Assembly (NCBI GenBank): GCA_020635875.1
Contig: JACJYY010000007.1
Location: forward strand, 62,001-126,000
Length of the DNA stretch: 64,000 bases
Reading direction: 5' to 3'
Source: Flavobacteriales bacterium
GTDB taxonomy: Bacteria > Bacteroidota > Bacteroidia > Flavobacteriales > Flavobacteriaceae
A program made the translations under genes and the position numbers. Every line of letters starts with the position of its first letter. The stretch's first letter is position 1. Below the pieces are notes generated by a model. The model searched no databases. It saw only the letters and a program-made list of their open reading frames with translations, and had not been told where the DNA came from. Shown here piece by piece: positions 1 to 8,021 of this stretch.

Positions 1-793
1 TCCCTGAGGTTTTACTCACACGTGCAGAGGAGTGACAATATTTACAATCGATCTGATTGTCTCCCGCGTGAATTTTATGTGAATAATGAATCGGTTGAAT
101 TGGAGCATATCCCTGATCTATACCTACTTGCATTAAATAACCGTAAGCACCGTATCCAGCCACTAAAATCAAAACAATAACACTCACCAATACCAAGAAT
201 TGATTTCTAGCGAAAGCTACCCAAATTGGCAACGACTTTTCAGACTCAACCTCCAACCCTTTAGCTTCTACAACACGAGTCAAGACACGCTTAACCATCA
301 ACAACATAACAATCAACAATAACATAACAAGCGCTAATGCTCCCAAAACTACTTCGTTAGAAATTCCCGAAGAACTTCCCTCTCCAGCAGCAACTGGCGC
401 ACCCGCAATATCTGCAGGAGCTTCTGGTTTCGGCTCTGACGTATACGCCAAAATAGCATCCAAATCCTCATTAGAGAATTGTGGAAACGCCGTCATAGGC
501 ACTTTACCATTCTCTTCAAAAACTTTTATTGCAGTAGCATCACCTGATTTAATAAGTTCACCGCTGTTTTTAATCCATTTATACAACCACTCCTTCTCGT
601 ACTTGTCCGCCACACCTCTTAACGCAGGCCCTGTAGCTTTCTTGTCTAACTTGTGACATGCCGCACAATTTGAATTAAACAATTCTTTACCCTTAGCAGG
701 ATCACCTTGTGCTGACATCGTAAACGACAATAACAATGTCAAACCAAAAATTACTGTTTTTGAAATCGATTTAAAATAACCCACTCTTTTCAT
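1..793 (-). CDS. actA: ActA-type multiheme cytochrome c subunit of alternative complex III, C-terminus cut by the window edge
   Basis: 264 codons are visible, reading from ATG at 793 to the left edge. Residues 1-28 look like a signal peptide. A monoheme cytochrome c domain follows, with a CAACH heme site at 43-47 and a likely axial Met near residue 100. There are membrane spans at about 149-167 and 198-218, and a further CKYCH heme site at 250-254 just before the edge. Known of the family: alternative complex III passes electrons from menaquinol to a cytochrome oxidase, and ActA is its multiheme, membrane-anchored periplasmic subunit. The fused N-terminal monoheme domain with the first heme of the multiheme part fits the Bacteroidota form. 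The other heme sites should lie beyond the window. A strong promoter sits at 956-985. The ActA assignment is an inference from architecture, and a generic cytochrome c is the alternative. Confidence 0.8.
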   Translation of the reverse strand, partial: MKRVGYFKSISKTVIFGLTLLLSFTMSAQGDPAKGKELFNSNCAACHKLDKKATGPALRGVADKYEKEWLYKWIKNSGELIKSGDATAIKVFEENGKVPMTAFPQFSNEDLDAILAYTSEPKPEAPADIAGAPVAAGEGSSSGISNEVVLGALALVMLLLIVMLLMVKRVLTRVVEAKGLEVESEKSLPIWVAFARNQFLVLVSVIVLILVAGYGAYGYLMQVGIDQGYAPIQPIHYSHKIHAGDNQIDCKYCHSSARVSKTSG

Positions 794-955
794 GTGTTTA
801 TTAATACTATAAATTCTTTGACTAAAGAACAATTTCTTTTCAAGTGTAAAAAATCAGAATACCATCATAAAACAAGGGTTCCCAAAACTTATAACCCTTT
901 GTGTCTAGTTCCTATAAGACACTTTTATGTTAAATAATACTAAATTTCAACTTGG

Positions 956-985
956 CAAAAATACAATTCTTGGGCTATTCTCAAA
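956..985 (-). promoter_or_regulatory. Bacteroidota-type promoter of the actA gene
   Basis: Read on the minus strand this is TTTG, 18 bases, then TATTTTTG, a full match to TTTG-N17-20-TAnnTTTG. It leaves a leader of roughly 150 bases before ATG at 793. The 303-bp gap 794-1096 otherwise holds only the weaker promoter of the next gene. Confidence 0.65.
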
Positions 986-1063
986 ATCCAAAGGAAACCA
1001 CTTTGTATAATTTATACTTAGTCTAAATAATAAACTTTAAATCTCTTTTAACATTCAAAATTC

Positions 1064-1071
1064 TACATTTG
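1064..1071 (+). promoter_or_regulatory. Candidate -7 element (TACATTTG) for the SPOR gene
   Basis: TACATTTG matches TAnnTTTG and lies 25 bases before the ATG at 1097. No clear TTG is found at the right spacing upstream, so only the -7 box supports it. Confidence 0.45.
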
Positions 1072-1096
1072 CATAAACGATGATTATTACCAAACT

Positions 1097-1468
1097 ATGA
1101 AGTCATTTATCCCAAAAGTTTTACTTGTTCTTTGCTGTCTTTTGGCTTACACCAACGCCTCAGGTCAAGCTACTATTGACCAAAATGAAATGTTTCCGCA
1201 ACTACTCAACGAAAAACGGACTCAAAATCAAATATTGAGCTTTCAAGATGTTTACACCATTCAGATTTTTAGTGGTAATTATGCTGATGCTAACAAAACT
1301 ATTGAAGAGTCCCGACTAGAATATCAAGACTTAGATCAATCCTTAGAATTTAATACACCTTCTTATAAGATTTGGGTGGGGTGCTTTGAAAATAGAATTG
1401 ATGCTGCAAGAAATCTCAAACGACTTTTGGAAAAATACCCTTCGGCATTTATTATCAAATTAAAATAA
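1097..1468 (+). CDS. Small exported SPOR-domain protein
   Basis: 123 aa. Residues 1-23 form a signal peptide ending near NASGQA. The C-terminal half (about 50-122) shows the SPOR pattern: YTIQIFSG, then YKIWVGCFENRIDAARNLKRL, then a final hydrophobic strand FIIK. SPOR domains bind denuded peptidoglycan glycan strands, so this is probably a periplasmic wall-binding protein. It is a single short SPOR unit without a membrane anchor or other domain. It diverges from the cytochrome gene on its left and ends 5 bp from the stop of trpS, which is convergent. Cellular role beyond wall binding is unknown. Confidence 0.8.
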   Translation: MKSFIPKVLLVLCCLLAYTNASGQATIDQNEMFPQLLNEKRTQNQILSFQDVYTIQIFSGNYADANKTIEESRLEYQDLDQSLEFNTPSYKIWVGCFENRIDAARNLKRLLEKYPSAFIIKLK

Positions 1469-1473
1469 CTGGT

Positions 1474-2442
1474 CTAATAACCCAGTTTCTCTCTTACACG
1501 GGCTAATACCCCATCGGCAATCTTTCGTGCTTTTTCCGCACCGACAGCCAAAGCTTTCTCTACTTCATCCAAGTTTTCCATATAATAGGTATACTTTTCT
1601 CTTTGGGTTGCATATTGCCCAACAATCAACTCAAACAAAGCTTGTTTGGCATGACCGTAACCGTAGCCTCCACGTTCGTAGTTCACTTTCATTTCGGCCA
1701 CTTGTTCATCATTCGCCAAAATGGAGTATAATCCAAAAACAGGACACGTTGTAGTTTCTTTTGGATCTTCTAAAGGTGTACTATCAGTAGGAATCGACAT
1801 GATTTTTTTTCTTAACTGCTTGTCAGACAAAAAGATATCAATGGTATTATTACGAGACTTACTCATTTTATGTCCGTCAATCCCTGGAATATATTTAGTT
1901 TCCTCAGAAATCATAGCTTGAGGCAAAACAAATACTTCACCCATCTGATGATTAAATCGTGACGCTACATCCCGTGCCATCTCTAAATGCTGTAATTGAT
2001 CCTTTCCGACAGGCACCTGTTCTGCATCGTACAACAAAATATCAGCTGCCATCAACATAGGATACGTAAACAACCCAGCATTTACATCCTCTAATCGATC
2101 CGCTTTATCTTTAAATGAATGTGCTAAAGTCAATCGTTGATACGGAAAGAAACAACTTAAATACCATGACAACTCAGCCGTTTGAGGCACATCCGATTGC
2201 CTGTAAAAGGTTACTTTATTCACATCCAACCCAAAAGCCAACCAAGTAGCCGCCACAGAATAAGTATTCTCTCTTAACACTTTAGCATCCTTAATCTGGG
2301 TTAGAGAGTGCAAGTCAGCAATAAATAAAAAAGACTCATTTTCTAATTTGGAAGCCAACTCAATAGCGGGTTGAATAGCTCCTAAAATATTGCCTAAATG
2401 TGGTGTCCCAGTACTTTGTATCCCTGTTAAAACTTTTGCCAT
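1474..2442 (-). CDS. trpS: Tryptophanyl-tRNA synthetase
   Basis: 322 aa, normal length for a bacterial TrpRS. It charges tRNA-Trp with tryptophan using ATP in the cytoplasm. The class I signatures are both present: the HIGH-like TPHLG at residues 12-16, and KMSKS at 192-196 in a GHKMSKSRNN context. The ATG at 2442 begins a typical MAKVLTGIQSTG start directly on the first strand of the Rossmann fold, so no upstream extension is needed. It lies downstream of recA on the same strand with a 79-bp gap that contains no obvious terminator, so partial cotranscription is possible. Confidence 0.97.
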   Translation of the reverse strand: MAKVLTGIQSTGTPHLGNILGAIQPAIELASKLENESFLFIADLHSLTQIKDAKVLRENTYSVAATWLAFGLDVNKVTFYRQSDVPQTAELSWYLSCFFPYQRLTLAHSFKDKADRLEDVNAGLFTYPMLMAADILLYDAEQVPVGKDQLQHLEMARDVASRFNHQMGEVFVLPQAMISEETKYIPGIDGHKMSKSRNNTIDIFLSDKQLRKKIMSIPTDSTPLEDPKETTTCPVFGLYSILANDEQVAEMKVNYERGGYGYGHAKQALFELIVGQYATQREKYTYYMENLDEVEKALAVGAEKARKIADGVLARVREKLGY

Positions 2443-2521
2443 ATCTCTTTCATAAAAAATGGCATTTAAAACTTTATCAACAGAAAAGTTTCAAACACCA
2501 TTTAGTTTTCTTTATAATTCA

Positions 2522-3517
2522 CTATTGTTTCACTGCTTCTTTCACTTTTTCCTCTAGTTCATCCATCAATTCAGGATTATCCTTGATTAAAACTTTAACA
2601 GCATCTCTACCCTGTCCTAATTTGGTGTCACCATAGCTGAACCAAGACCCACTTTTCTTAATAATATCATATTCCACTGCCAAATCCAAAATTTCACCCA
2701 CCTTAGAAATACCTTCTCCATACATAATATCAAATTCAGCTGTCTGGAATGGTGGAGCTACTTTATTCTTAACAATTTTCACCTTTGTTCTGTTCCCTAT
2801 AACCTTTTCTCCATCTTTAATTTGCGAAGAACGACGAATGTCCACTCTCACAGAAGCATAGAATTTAAGGGCATTACCTCCCGTCGTCGTCTCCGGATTA
2901 CCAAACATAACCCCTATCTTATCTCTTAATTGATTGATAAAGAACACCGTACAATTGGTTTTATTGATTGTCCCTGTCAACTTACGTAAAGCCTGAGACA
3001 TCAATCGTGCATGTAATCCCATTTTTGAGTCTCCCATTTCTCCTTCAATCTCACTCTTTGGCGTTAAAGCAGCAACTGAATCCACTACTACAATATCTAC
3101 CGCACCAGATCGAATCAAATTCTCTGCAATCTCTAATGCTTGCTCGCCATAATCAGGCTGAGAAATAATTAGATTATCAATATCTACTCCTAATTTCTTT
3201 GCGTAAAATCGATCAAACGCATGCTCCGCATCAATAAACGCGGCTATACCACCAGCTTTTTGAGCTTCTGCAATCGCGTGCAAAGTCAATGTAGTTTTAC
3301 CTGATGATTCTGGACCGTATATTTCAATCACTCTTCCTCTTGGGAAACCATTTACCCCTAAAGCAATATCTAACCCCAAAGAACCTGTTGGAATCACATC
3401 CACATCCTCTACCGCACTATCTCCCAACTTCATTACTGTACCTTTTCCGTAGGCCTTATCTAACTTATCCAGTGTTAATTGTAGTGATTTTAATTTTGCT
3501 TCTTTATCTGAACTCAT
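2522..3517 (-). CDS. recA: Recombinase RecA
   Basis: 331 aa from ATG at 3517, beginning MSSDKEAKL. A longer reading frame to 3571 adds 18 residues unlike RecA and is not used. Walker A is GPESSGKT at about 68-75. Walker B is IVVVDSVAAL. The L2-loop region FFINQLRDKIGVMFGNPETT and the C-terminal acidic tail are all present. RecA coats single-stranded DNA, drives strand exchange and stimulates LexA-type self-cleavage. No SOS-box-like palindrome is evident upstream. The gene marks the left core boundary of the accessory region that runs to polA. Confidence 0.98.
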   Translation of the reverse strand: MSSDKEAKLKSLQLTLDKLDKAYGKGTVMKLGDSAVEDVDVIPTGSLGLDIALGVNGFPRGRVIEIYGPESSGKTTLTLHAIAEAQKAGGIAAFIDAEHAFDRFYAKKLGVDIDNLIISQPDYGEQALEIAENLIRSGAVDIVVVDSVAALTPKSEIEGEMGDSKMGLHARLMSQALRKLTGTINKTNCTVFFINQLRDKIGVMFGNPETTTGGNALKFYASVRVDIRRSSQIKDGEKVIGNRTKVKIVKNKVAPPFQTAEFDIMYGEGISKVGEILDLAVEYDIIKKSGSWFSYGDTKLGQGRDAVKVLIKDNPELMDELEEKVKEAVKQ

Positions 3518-3660
3518 GGTAAAAACGTGTGTGATTTGAAATAAATTTTGGTAAAAGTAGTGATTTTTCAATCAAAATGACGAGGAATCTCTGATAGTAA
3601 TTAACAGGTAGATTTAACTAGCAAAATTGAATTCCGCAGATGGTATTTGCGTTTTTGAAA

Positions 3661-3805
3661 TTATTTCTTTTTAATTGGTTTAGTTTTGGGGTTTTTCCAA
3701 GTATTGAAAACAGCATAAACAATTACTCTGGTTTCCTTCATAATAATCATACGCTAATTGCATATCTACAATAGCTTCTTCTTTAATTTCTAAAGTATAT
3801 TTCAC
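3661..3805 (-). pseudogene. Remnant of a ParE/RelE-type toxin gene with its core deleted
   Basis: Translating the minus strand just after the antitoxin gives an N-terminal ParE-like piece (KYTLEIKEEA through AYDYYE, about 3803-3730). It then shifts frame directly into a ParE-like C-terminus (ETRVIVYAVFNTWKNP and a lysine-rich end, stop at 3661-3663). A normal ParE is about 95-100 aa. Here only about 48 codons remain, the middle is gone, and the halves are in different frames. A GTG at 3803-3805 is the only in-frame start seen. The two ends match the family in the right order, so this is a gutted toxin rather than a chance reading. It follows the antitoxin by 4 bp, as in an intact pair. Confidence 0.7.
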
Positions 3806-3809
3806 AACA

Positions 3810-4028
3810 TTAACGACTCTGTATCTTTTGTCTAGCTTCTTGCCAAGAATATGATTTGCTTAACCCATTCAAGTGATTTTCTCTTCTGGCGTTAATTATT
3901 TTATAATCATCGTCTGTTAAATGCTCTTGCTCATCTTCTAAAATAGCTTTTATCTTTTTCAGAACAGTAGCTTTTCTGGTATTGATAAGCATTTCGATTA
4001 ATTCCATTTTTGTAGCCTGTAAGTTCAT
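3810..4028 (-). CDS. Orphan ParE-partner antitoxin-like protein
   Basis: 72 aa, mostly helical and charged, ending in a YSWQEARQKIQ motif like those at the C-terminus of small addiction-module antitoxins that pair with ParE toxins in Bacteroidota. The reading frame is intact while the adjoining toxin (3661-3805) is destroyed. It may survive as a neutral relic, as an anti-addiction module against related toxins elsewhere, or as a DNA-binding regulator. The assignment rests on size, the C-terminal motif and gene order. No DNA-binding fold can be proven by eye. Confidence 0.6.
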   Translation of the reverse strand: MNLQATKMELIEMLINTRKATVLKKIKAILEDEQEHLTDDDYKIINARRENHLNGLSKSYSWQEARQKIQSR

Positions 4029-4131
4029 ATGAAACCTTTTTATTAAGGTAAAGATACAGTTTTAATAACCAAAAGTAATAGGTTTTTGCTTTTCAGTTCC
4101 GCCTAGGTGGATTTACCGCACCTGATAACAC

Positions 4132-4160
4132 AAAAAAACCACTCTTTTTTAGGGAGTGGC
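4132..4160 (-). terminator. Rho-independent terminator after the repeat protein gene
   Basis: On the minus strand a CCACTC/GAGTGG stem (4139-4144 with 4154-4159) is followed by a run of seven T. It lies 20 bp past the stop of the 4180-4593 gene. Confidence 0.7.
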
Positions 4161-4179
4161 TTGTAGTTTAACTATCTTC

Positions 4180-4593
4180 TTATCTGATTAAACAAACAAT
4201 AATCCATTTTTCAGGAATTCCCTCAAAGTAATAAATGGAACTTCCATATTTGTCTTTGGTTCTTAAAAACTGACCATCAATAAAATATAACTTTTCGCCA
4301 TATTTATCTTTATTTCGGATAATTTGCCCATCAAAATAATATAATGGTTTACCGTATTTATCTTTTATACGGATCGTATTTCCGTCTATAAAGTATAATG
4401 CTTCACCATATTTATTCTCAACTTTTATAGTTTGTCCATCGTAGTAATATAAAGGTTTCCCATATTTATCTTTTGATTTTAATACCGAGCCGTCTGTGTA
4501 AACAATTGAAGTACCATATCGGTCTTTTTGCTTTATAGATTGCGAATAGGAATTCGCAGTAATTATTAGAATAATAAAGAACCTACCAATCAT
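4180..4593 (-). CDS. Secreted protein built of six 18-residue KDKYG repeats, function unknown
   Basis: 137 aa. Residues 1-18 form a signal peptide. From residue 23 to about 130 there are six tandem 18-residue units with the pattern K-D-K-Y-G-x-x-L-Y-Y-x-D-G-x-x-I-R-x. The units start near 23, 41, 59, 77, 95 and 113. The alternating aromatic and DG pattern resembles beta-hairpin repeats such as WG or YD repeats, so a small beta solenoid or propeller-like fold is likely. I do not recognise the family. It ends in a short hydrophobic WIIVCLIR tail. It has its own terminator, and a 263-bp gap without a recognisable gene or signal separates it from the upstream operon (4594-4856), so it is probably a separate unit. 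Confidence 0.6.
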   Translation of the reverse strand: MIGRFFIILIITANSYSQSIKQKDRYGTSIVYTDGSVLKSKDKYGKPLYYYDGQTIKVENKYGEALYFIDGNTIRIKDKYGKPLYYFDGQIIRNKDKYGEKLYFIDGQFLRTKDKYGSSIYYFEGIPEKWIIVCLIR

Positions 4594-4856
4594 AATCTAC
4601 GTTTATTAAAGATTTTTTTGCAAAAGCATTAAATTTATATATTACTTCAAGACTCATTAGTTCTTATACAATCACAATTAAAAAGTTGTTTTTAAAATGT
4701 TTAGAAGTTAAGATACTGTATATGACTTGTAAGTCCAATTATAATAAATAAAATTGTCTATCTGATTTTATAACCGTCTGACATTTTATACTTGTAAATA
4801 GTTCAGTAACTGTTGACGCACGCATCAATTTTATAATTCTTGCCATGTTGTTTTAT

Positions 4857-5201
4857 TTATTGTTTTGCTTTGTTAACCAAATAGGCTATTAGTATAAATA
4901 CAAGTAGTAATATTCCGTTAATAAGAATGTAGCTTGGTACTGAAAAATCTAGAAAAGTAAAAATCAAATTAGAAATCAAGCCAATTACAAAAAAAATGCC
5001 CGATGTTACTCTAACATTTGTTGTTGTTCGTGGAAGTTCAAAGCTCGTACCAATTGTAAAAATTAATGTAACCGCAAGAAACACGAAACTACCCACGCTT
5101 AAAAGTATTTTGTTTTCACTATCGTGAAAACTATACAAACCATAAGCGATGAGTAAACTTACCGCTATAGCTATAATTATTTCTACAAAATTTGCTTTCA
5201 T
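4857..5201 (-). CDS. Four-helix integral membrane protein, last gene of the accessory operon
   Basis: 114 aa with four hydrophobic spans at about 8-26, 32-50, 66-86 and 90-110 and short polar loops. No conserved catalytic residue is apparent and I do not recognise the family. Its start lies 4 bp after the stop of the GYF_2 gene at 5206, so it is translated as part of the same operon. By position it could be the membrane anchor or channel for the SPFH/GYF_2 assembly encoded just upstream. That role is inferred only from context. Confidence 0.6.
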   Translation of the reverse strand: MKANFVEIIIAIAVSLLIAYGLYSFHDSENKILLSVGSFVFLAVTLIFTIGTSFELPRTTTNVRVTSGIFFVIGLISNLIFTFLDFSVPSYILINGILLLVFILIAYLVNKAKQ

Positions 5202-5205
5202 AAAC

Positions 5206-5556
5206 TTATTTGGTTTGACTAAATGGTGGTGGTGTTAAAGCTACTAATTTTAAAATTTCAGGTAATTTTTCAGCAATTTCCCATTTTGGCAAACCTGGTT
5301 TCCAAATATAAGTTTCCTTTACAACTTTTTTATCTGCAATTAATCGTGATAATTCCTGTTCCGAAAACGGACCAATCTGATTACCATCTATCATTGCGTA
5401 ATAAAATTGGGGAGTTGGTTGCATTGGATTCATAGAACCCGGAACATGCATATTTTTCATTGCACTATTCATGGCGTTAACCATTTGTTGTGCTACAGCC
5501 ATACCCATTCCGAATTCTACTAATCTGTTTATTGAAAAAAAACTATCATCATTCAT
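5206..5556 (-). CDS. Small GYF_2-domain protein of the accessory operon
   Basis: 116 aa. The N-terminal 45 residues are rich in Met, Asn and Ala (GMGMAVAQQMVNAM), echoing the low-complexity linker of the SPFH protein encoded next to it. Residues about 51-103 form a GYF_2 domain: YYAMIDGNQIGPFSEQEL, then YIWKPGLPKWEIAEKLPE. Known of the family: GYF and GYF_2 domains bind proline-rich peptides. The SPFH neighbour has a PPPPP stretch before its own GYF_2 domain and ends in PPPPPVV, so it offers a likely ligand. It starts 19 bp after the SPFH stop. It probably acts as an adaptor. Confidence 0.8.
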   Translation of the reverse strand: MNDDSFFSINRLVEFGMGMAVAQQMVNAMNSAMKNMHVPGSMNPMQPTPQFYYAMIDGNQIGPFSEQELSRLIADKKVVKETYIWKPGLPKWEIAEKLPEILKLVALTPPPFSQTK

Positions 5557-5575
5557 AAATGTTACATTTTAATGT

Positions 5576-6907
5576 TTAAACAACTGGTGGCGGTGGCGGA
5601 ACTGCTCCAAACAAATTTGAAAGTTCTTGAACATTTCCTGCAATTTCCCAACCTGCCATGCCTTGTTTCCAAACATGAGTATTTTTTGTAAGCTGTCCGT
5701 TTAGAACCATTTGTTGTAATTGTTGCCAGTTAAATGAACCTATTATTTGTCCATTTACTGAAATACTGTATTGAATTTGTGGCGGCGGTGGCGGTGTGTT
5801 TTGTTGTTGGTTCATATTTTGCCCCATTTGGTTCATCATACCAGCCATTTGATTACCCATTGCTCCGCCCATCATCATTCCTGTCATCATTCCTGCGGGA
5901 TTCATTCCTCCTCCTCCCATGTCCATATTGCCCATATTTCCTAAACTTTCTGCTCCTGTTTTAAGAACTTCTGTTTGTTGATTAAGTGCGTGAGCGCCAA
6001 TAAAGTTGGTTTCGGTTTGAAGTTTCTGAGCTCTCTGTGCTTCTTCTCTTTGGATACGCAAGGTTTCTTCCGTATTTAAAGCATTAATACCCTGCATGTC
6101 TTTCAAATTTTTGATATTAACATCTGTTTGAGCAATAGTTGTTTTAGCTGTTTGTTCTGCTGTAACTTTTCTTAATTCAGCATAACCACGAGACTCTTTA
6201 TTTACCTCCAAATTTGCAATATCCAAACCTTTCATGTTTACGCCAAAATCCGTTTCAAGACGAGAACCTAAATATTTAGCAACTAAATCATTTATTTCAA
6301 GGATTTTTCTTTCCATTTGCAAAACGGGAATTCCATTATCGGTAGGAATATTTGTAACAACTCCTTTAATATATTTTGTTACAGCATCTTTAATTTGTTT
6401 TTTAAAATCATCTAATTCAAAATTTATTAAACGATTTAATTTTATAAAGCCTTTGTAATCTGTAATATTAAAAGTCAATGTACCTCTAACTGCCATAGGT
6501 ACTGCAAAATCCATAAATCTCGGGTCGAAAACATCAAAGTAAGGAACACCAAATTTCACTTGGATATTTCCAGAAAGATTCATAAAATAAATTTCTGCCT
6601 GAAATGGTGATGCTCCACCAAATGCAGCTCCTACTATGCTTGATAAAACTGGAAAGTTTGCTGTTTTAATAGTTTGGTCGTAAGGACCAACTATAAAATC
6701 TTGCATTGCTCCATCCTTTTGCTTATATACAAAAACGGCAACTTCACCGTCTTTAACCCTTAAGCTACTACCATATCTAATGGCATTTTCTTTATCTGTT
6801 GAATTGACTGCACCCGAAGGGCGCCATTTCCAAACTAAATATTCTTGTTCGTCACAGCGGATTACATCCATTAATCCGCCTTCTGATTTATTTCCAAATA
6901 ATCCCAT
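5576..6907 (-). CDS. SPFH-domain protein (YdjI/virion-core-like) with C-terminal GYF_2 domain
   Basis: 443 aa. Residues about 15-255 form an SPFH domain of the soluble YdjI-like group, opening MGLFGNKSEGGLMDVIRC. A helical segment to about 320 follows. Residues 322-370 are a Gly/Met/Asn-rich linker, 371-376 a proline run, and about 378-434 a GYF_2 domain (SISVNGQIIGSF, HVWKQGMAGWEIAG), ending PPPPPVV. SPFH proteins oligomerise into rings or cages at membranes. This group often carries C-terminal zinc-ribbon or GYF_2 modules that recruit partners. It has no signal peptide, so it is cytoplasmic or peripheral to the membrane. It lies 6 bp downstream of the TerB-like gene and 19 bp upstream of the GYF_2 gene. 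It is the likely scaffold of this operon. Confidence 0.85.
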   Translation of the reverse strand: MGLFGNKSEGGLMDVIRCDEQEYLVWKWRPSGAVNSTDKENAIRYGSSLRVKDGEVAVFVYKQKDGAMQDFIVGPYDQTIKTANFPVLSSIVGAAFGGASPFQAEIYFMNLSGNIQVKFGVPYFDVFDPRFMDFAVPMAVRGTLTFNITDYKGFIKLNRLINFELDDFKKQIKDAVTKYIKGVVTNIPTDNGIPVLQMERKILEINDLVAKYLGSRLETDFGVNMKGLDIANLEVNKESRGYAELRKVTAEQTAKTTIAQTDVNIKNLKDMQGINALNTEETLRIQREEAQRAQKLQTETNFIGAHALNQQTEVLKTGAESLGNMGNMDMGGGGMNPAGMMTGMMMGGAMGNQMAGMMNQMGQNMNQQQNTPPPPPQIQYSISVNGQIIGSFNWQQLQQMVLNGQLTKNTHVWKQGMAGWEIAGNVQELSNLFGAVPPPPPVV

Positions 6908-6913
6908 TATTTA

Positions 6914-7885
6914 TTATTTCTTTAGATTTTCTATTTGATTTATTAGAGTTTCTCTTTTTTCATCCCACATTTTCGTAGTAAGTCTTTCATTGCCGTCATC
7001 ACCTTCCCATTTTAGTTGAGCAGCTAAGATTAAGGCTTTATCATAGTTTTCCTCTTCAACAGCAATATTAATTTGACTAACAATTTGTTCTAATCTTTCT
7101 TTTTCTTTTTTCTCTGAATCAGATTTGGATATTCCCATAATTAATCCAAAAGACATTAAAGCCAAAAAAATCAAACCAGCAAGTAAATATTGCTTAGCCT
7201 CTTTATTAAATGTAATTAATTTACTTATTTTATTTGTTTTATGTTTTTGCACATATCCTGATATTTCCAAGAGCATTTTTTTATCATTCCTATAAGCAAA
7301 TTTTGCCTTTTCAATGATTTCATAAAACTTTACTCTCCATGCTATACTAATGTCATCAGAGAAAATACCACTTTTTAATTTTGGAGAAATGAAATGTAAC
7401 ATTTCAAGTATATCTTCTCTTGAATTAGGAACAGGGAAATTCTTTATAATATCACTTTGTAAGGTATTTAACTCTTTTTCACGTTGTTCTTTTTCTATGT
7501 TTTGTGTTAGAAAATTTTTATAAGGTTTACTTTGCAATTGTCGTCTAACTTCCTCAAGTTTTTCAGATAATTTCTCAATAGTTTTATTCGCTCCAATGCC
7601 TGAAAATTCATACTCACACACATCGCATATTGTTGCATATGACTGAACCATTGCACCACACGCAGGACATTTTTTAATATCTCCAAACTTGTCAGATTTT
7701 GGCGTAACAACAAATTCTGATTTAGTTTTATTATTCTCGTGGAGCTTTCCATCTAAAATCATTTCAACTTCGTCCTTATCTTCACCAAGCAATTCTGCTT
7801 TTCGTAGAATAATACTACGTTCTTTTTCGGTGATTTCCCCATCGGCAACAGCTATTTCAATTAGGTTTAAAATTTCTTGATTCAT
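6914..7885 (-). CDS. TerB-like N-terminal segment, zinc ribbon, coiled coil and membrane span protein
   Basis: 323 aa. Residues 5-45 carry the TerB-like signature IAVADGEITEKER. A CxxC...CxxC zinc ribbon sits at 73-90 (CPACGAM, CDVCEYEF). A charged coiled coil covers about 100-147, one membrane span about 233-252, and a charged C-terminal helical region follows. Known: TerB domains form helical bundles with metal-binding acidic residues and occur in tellurite and phage-stress clusters. The same A-ADG-E signature recurs in the 829-aa protein of the operon, suggesting the two interact. Its ATG overlaps the stop of the 39-aa gene as ATGA. Topology suggests a cytoplasmic N-terminus tethered to the inner membrane. 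Confidence 0.7.
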   Translation of the reverse strand: MNQEILNLIEIAVADGEITEKERSIILRKAELLGEDKDEVEMILDGKLHENNKTKSEFVVTPKSDKFGDIKKCPACGAMVQSYATICDVCEYEFSGIGANKTIEKLSEKLEEVRRQLQSKPYKNFLTQNIEKEQREKELNTLQSDIIKNFPVPNSREDILEMLHFISPKLKSGIFSDDISIAWRVKFYEIIEKAKFAYRNDKKMLLEISGYVQKHKTNKISKLITFNKEAKQYLLAGLIFLALMSFGLIMGISKSDSEKKEKERLEQIVSQINIAVEEENYDKALILAAQLKWEGDDGNERLTTKMWDEKRETLINQIENLKK

Positions 7886-8001
7886 ATAAATTTGTTTTTT
7901 ATTCGTTTTAATTCATTTTCAAATTCAGTTATTAAAATTTCACCACTTTTATTTAACCTGTCAATCCTTTCTTCAAGGGCAGAAGTATTCAAATTTTGCA
8001 T
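7882..8001 (-). CDS. 39-aa coiled-coil peptide gene coupled to the TerB-like gene
   Basis: A short frame from ATG at 8001 (MQNLNTSALEERIDRL...) to TGA at 7882-7884 encodes 39 aa. The TGA overlaps the ATG of the next gene by four bases (ATGA), the usual sign of translational coupling. It begins 20 bp after the stop of the 829-aa gene. The peptide is highly charged with heptad-like leucine/isoleucine spacing, consistent with a single amphipathic helix. No homolog is recognised. The junction geometry is the main evidence that it is real, and without it the operon would have a 136-bp gap unlike its other spacings. Confidence 0.6.
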   Translation of the reverse strand: MQNLNTSALEERIDRLNKSGEILITEFENELKRIKNKFI

Positions 8002-8021
8002 TTTTAATTGCCTTATTTACT

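Noticed and set aside
4234..4530. CRISPR-like repetition
   Set aside because: The periodicity is 54 bp and comes from 18-codon protein repeats with continuous coding sequence; there are no unique spacers.
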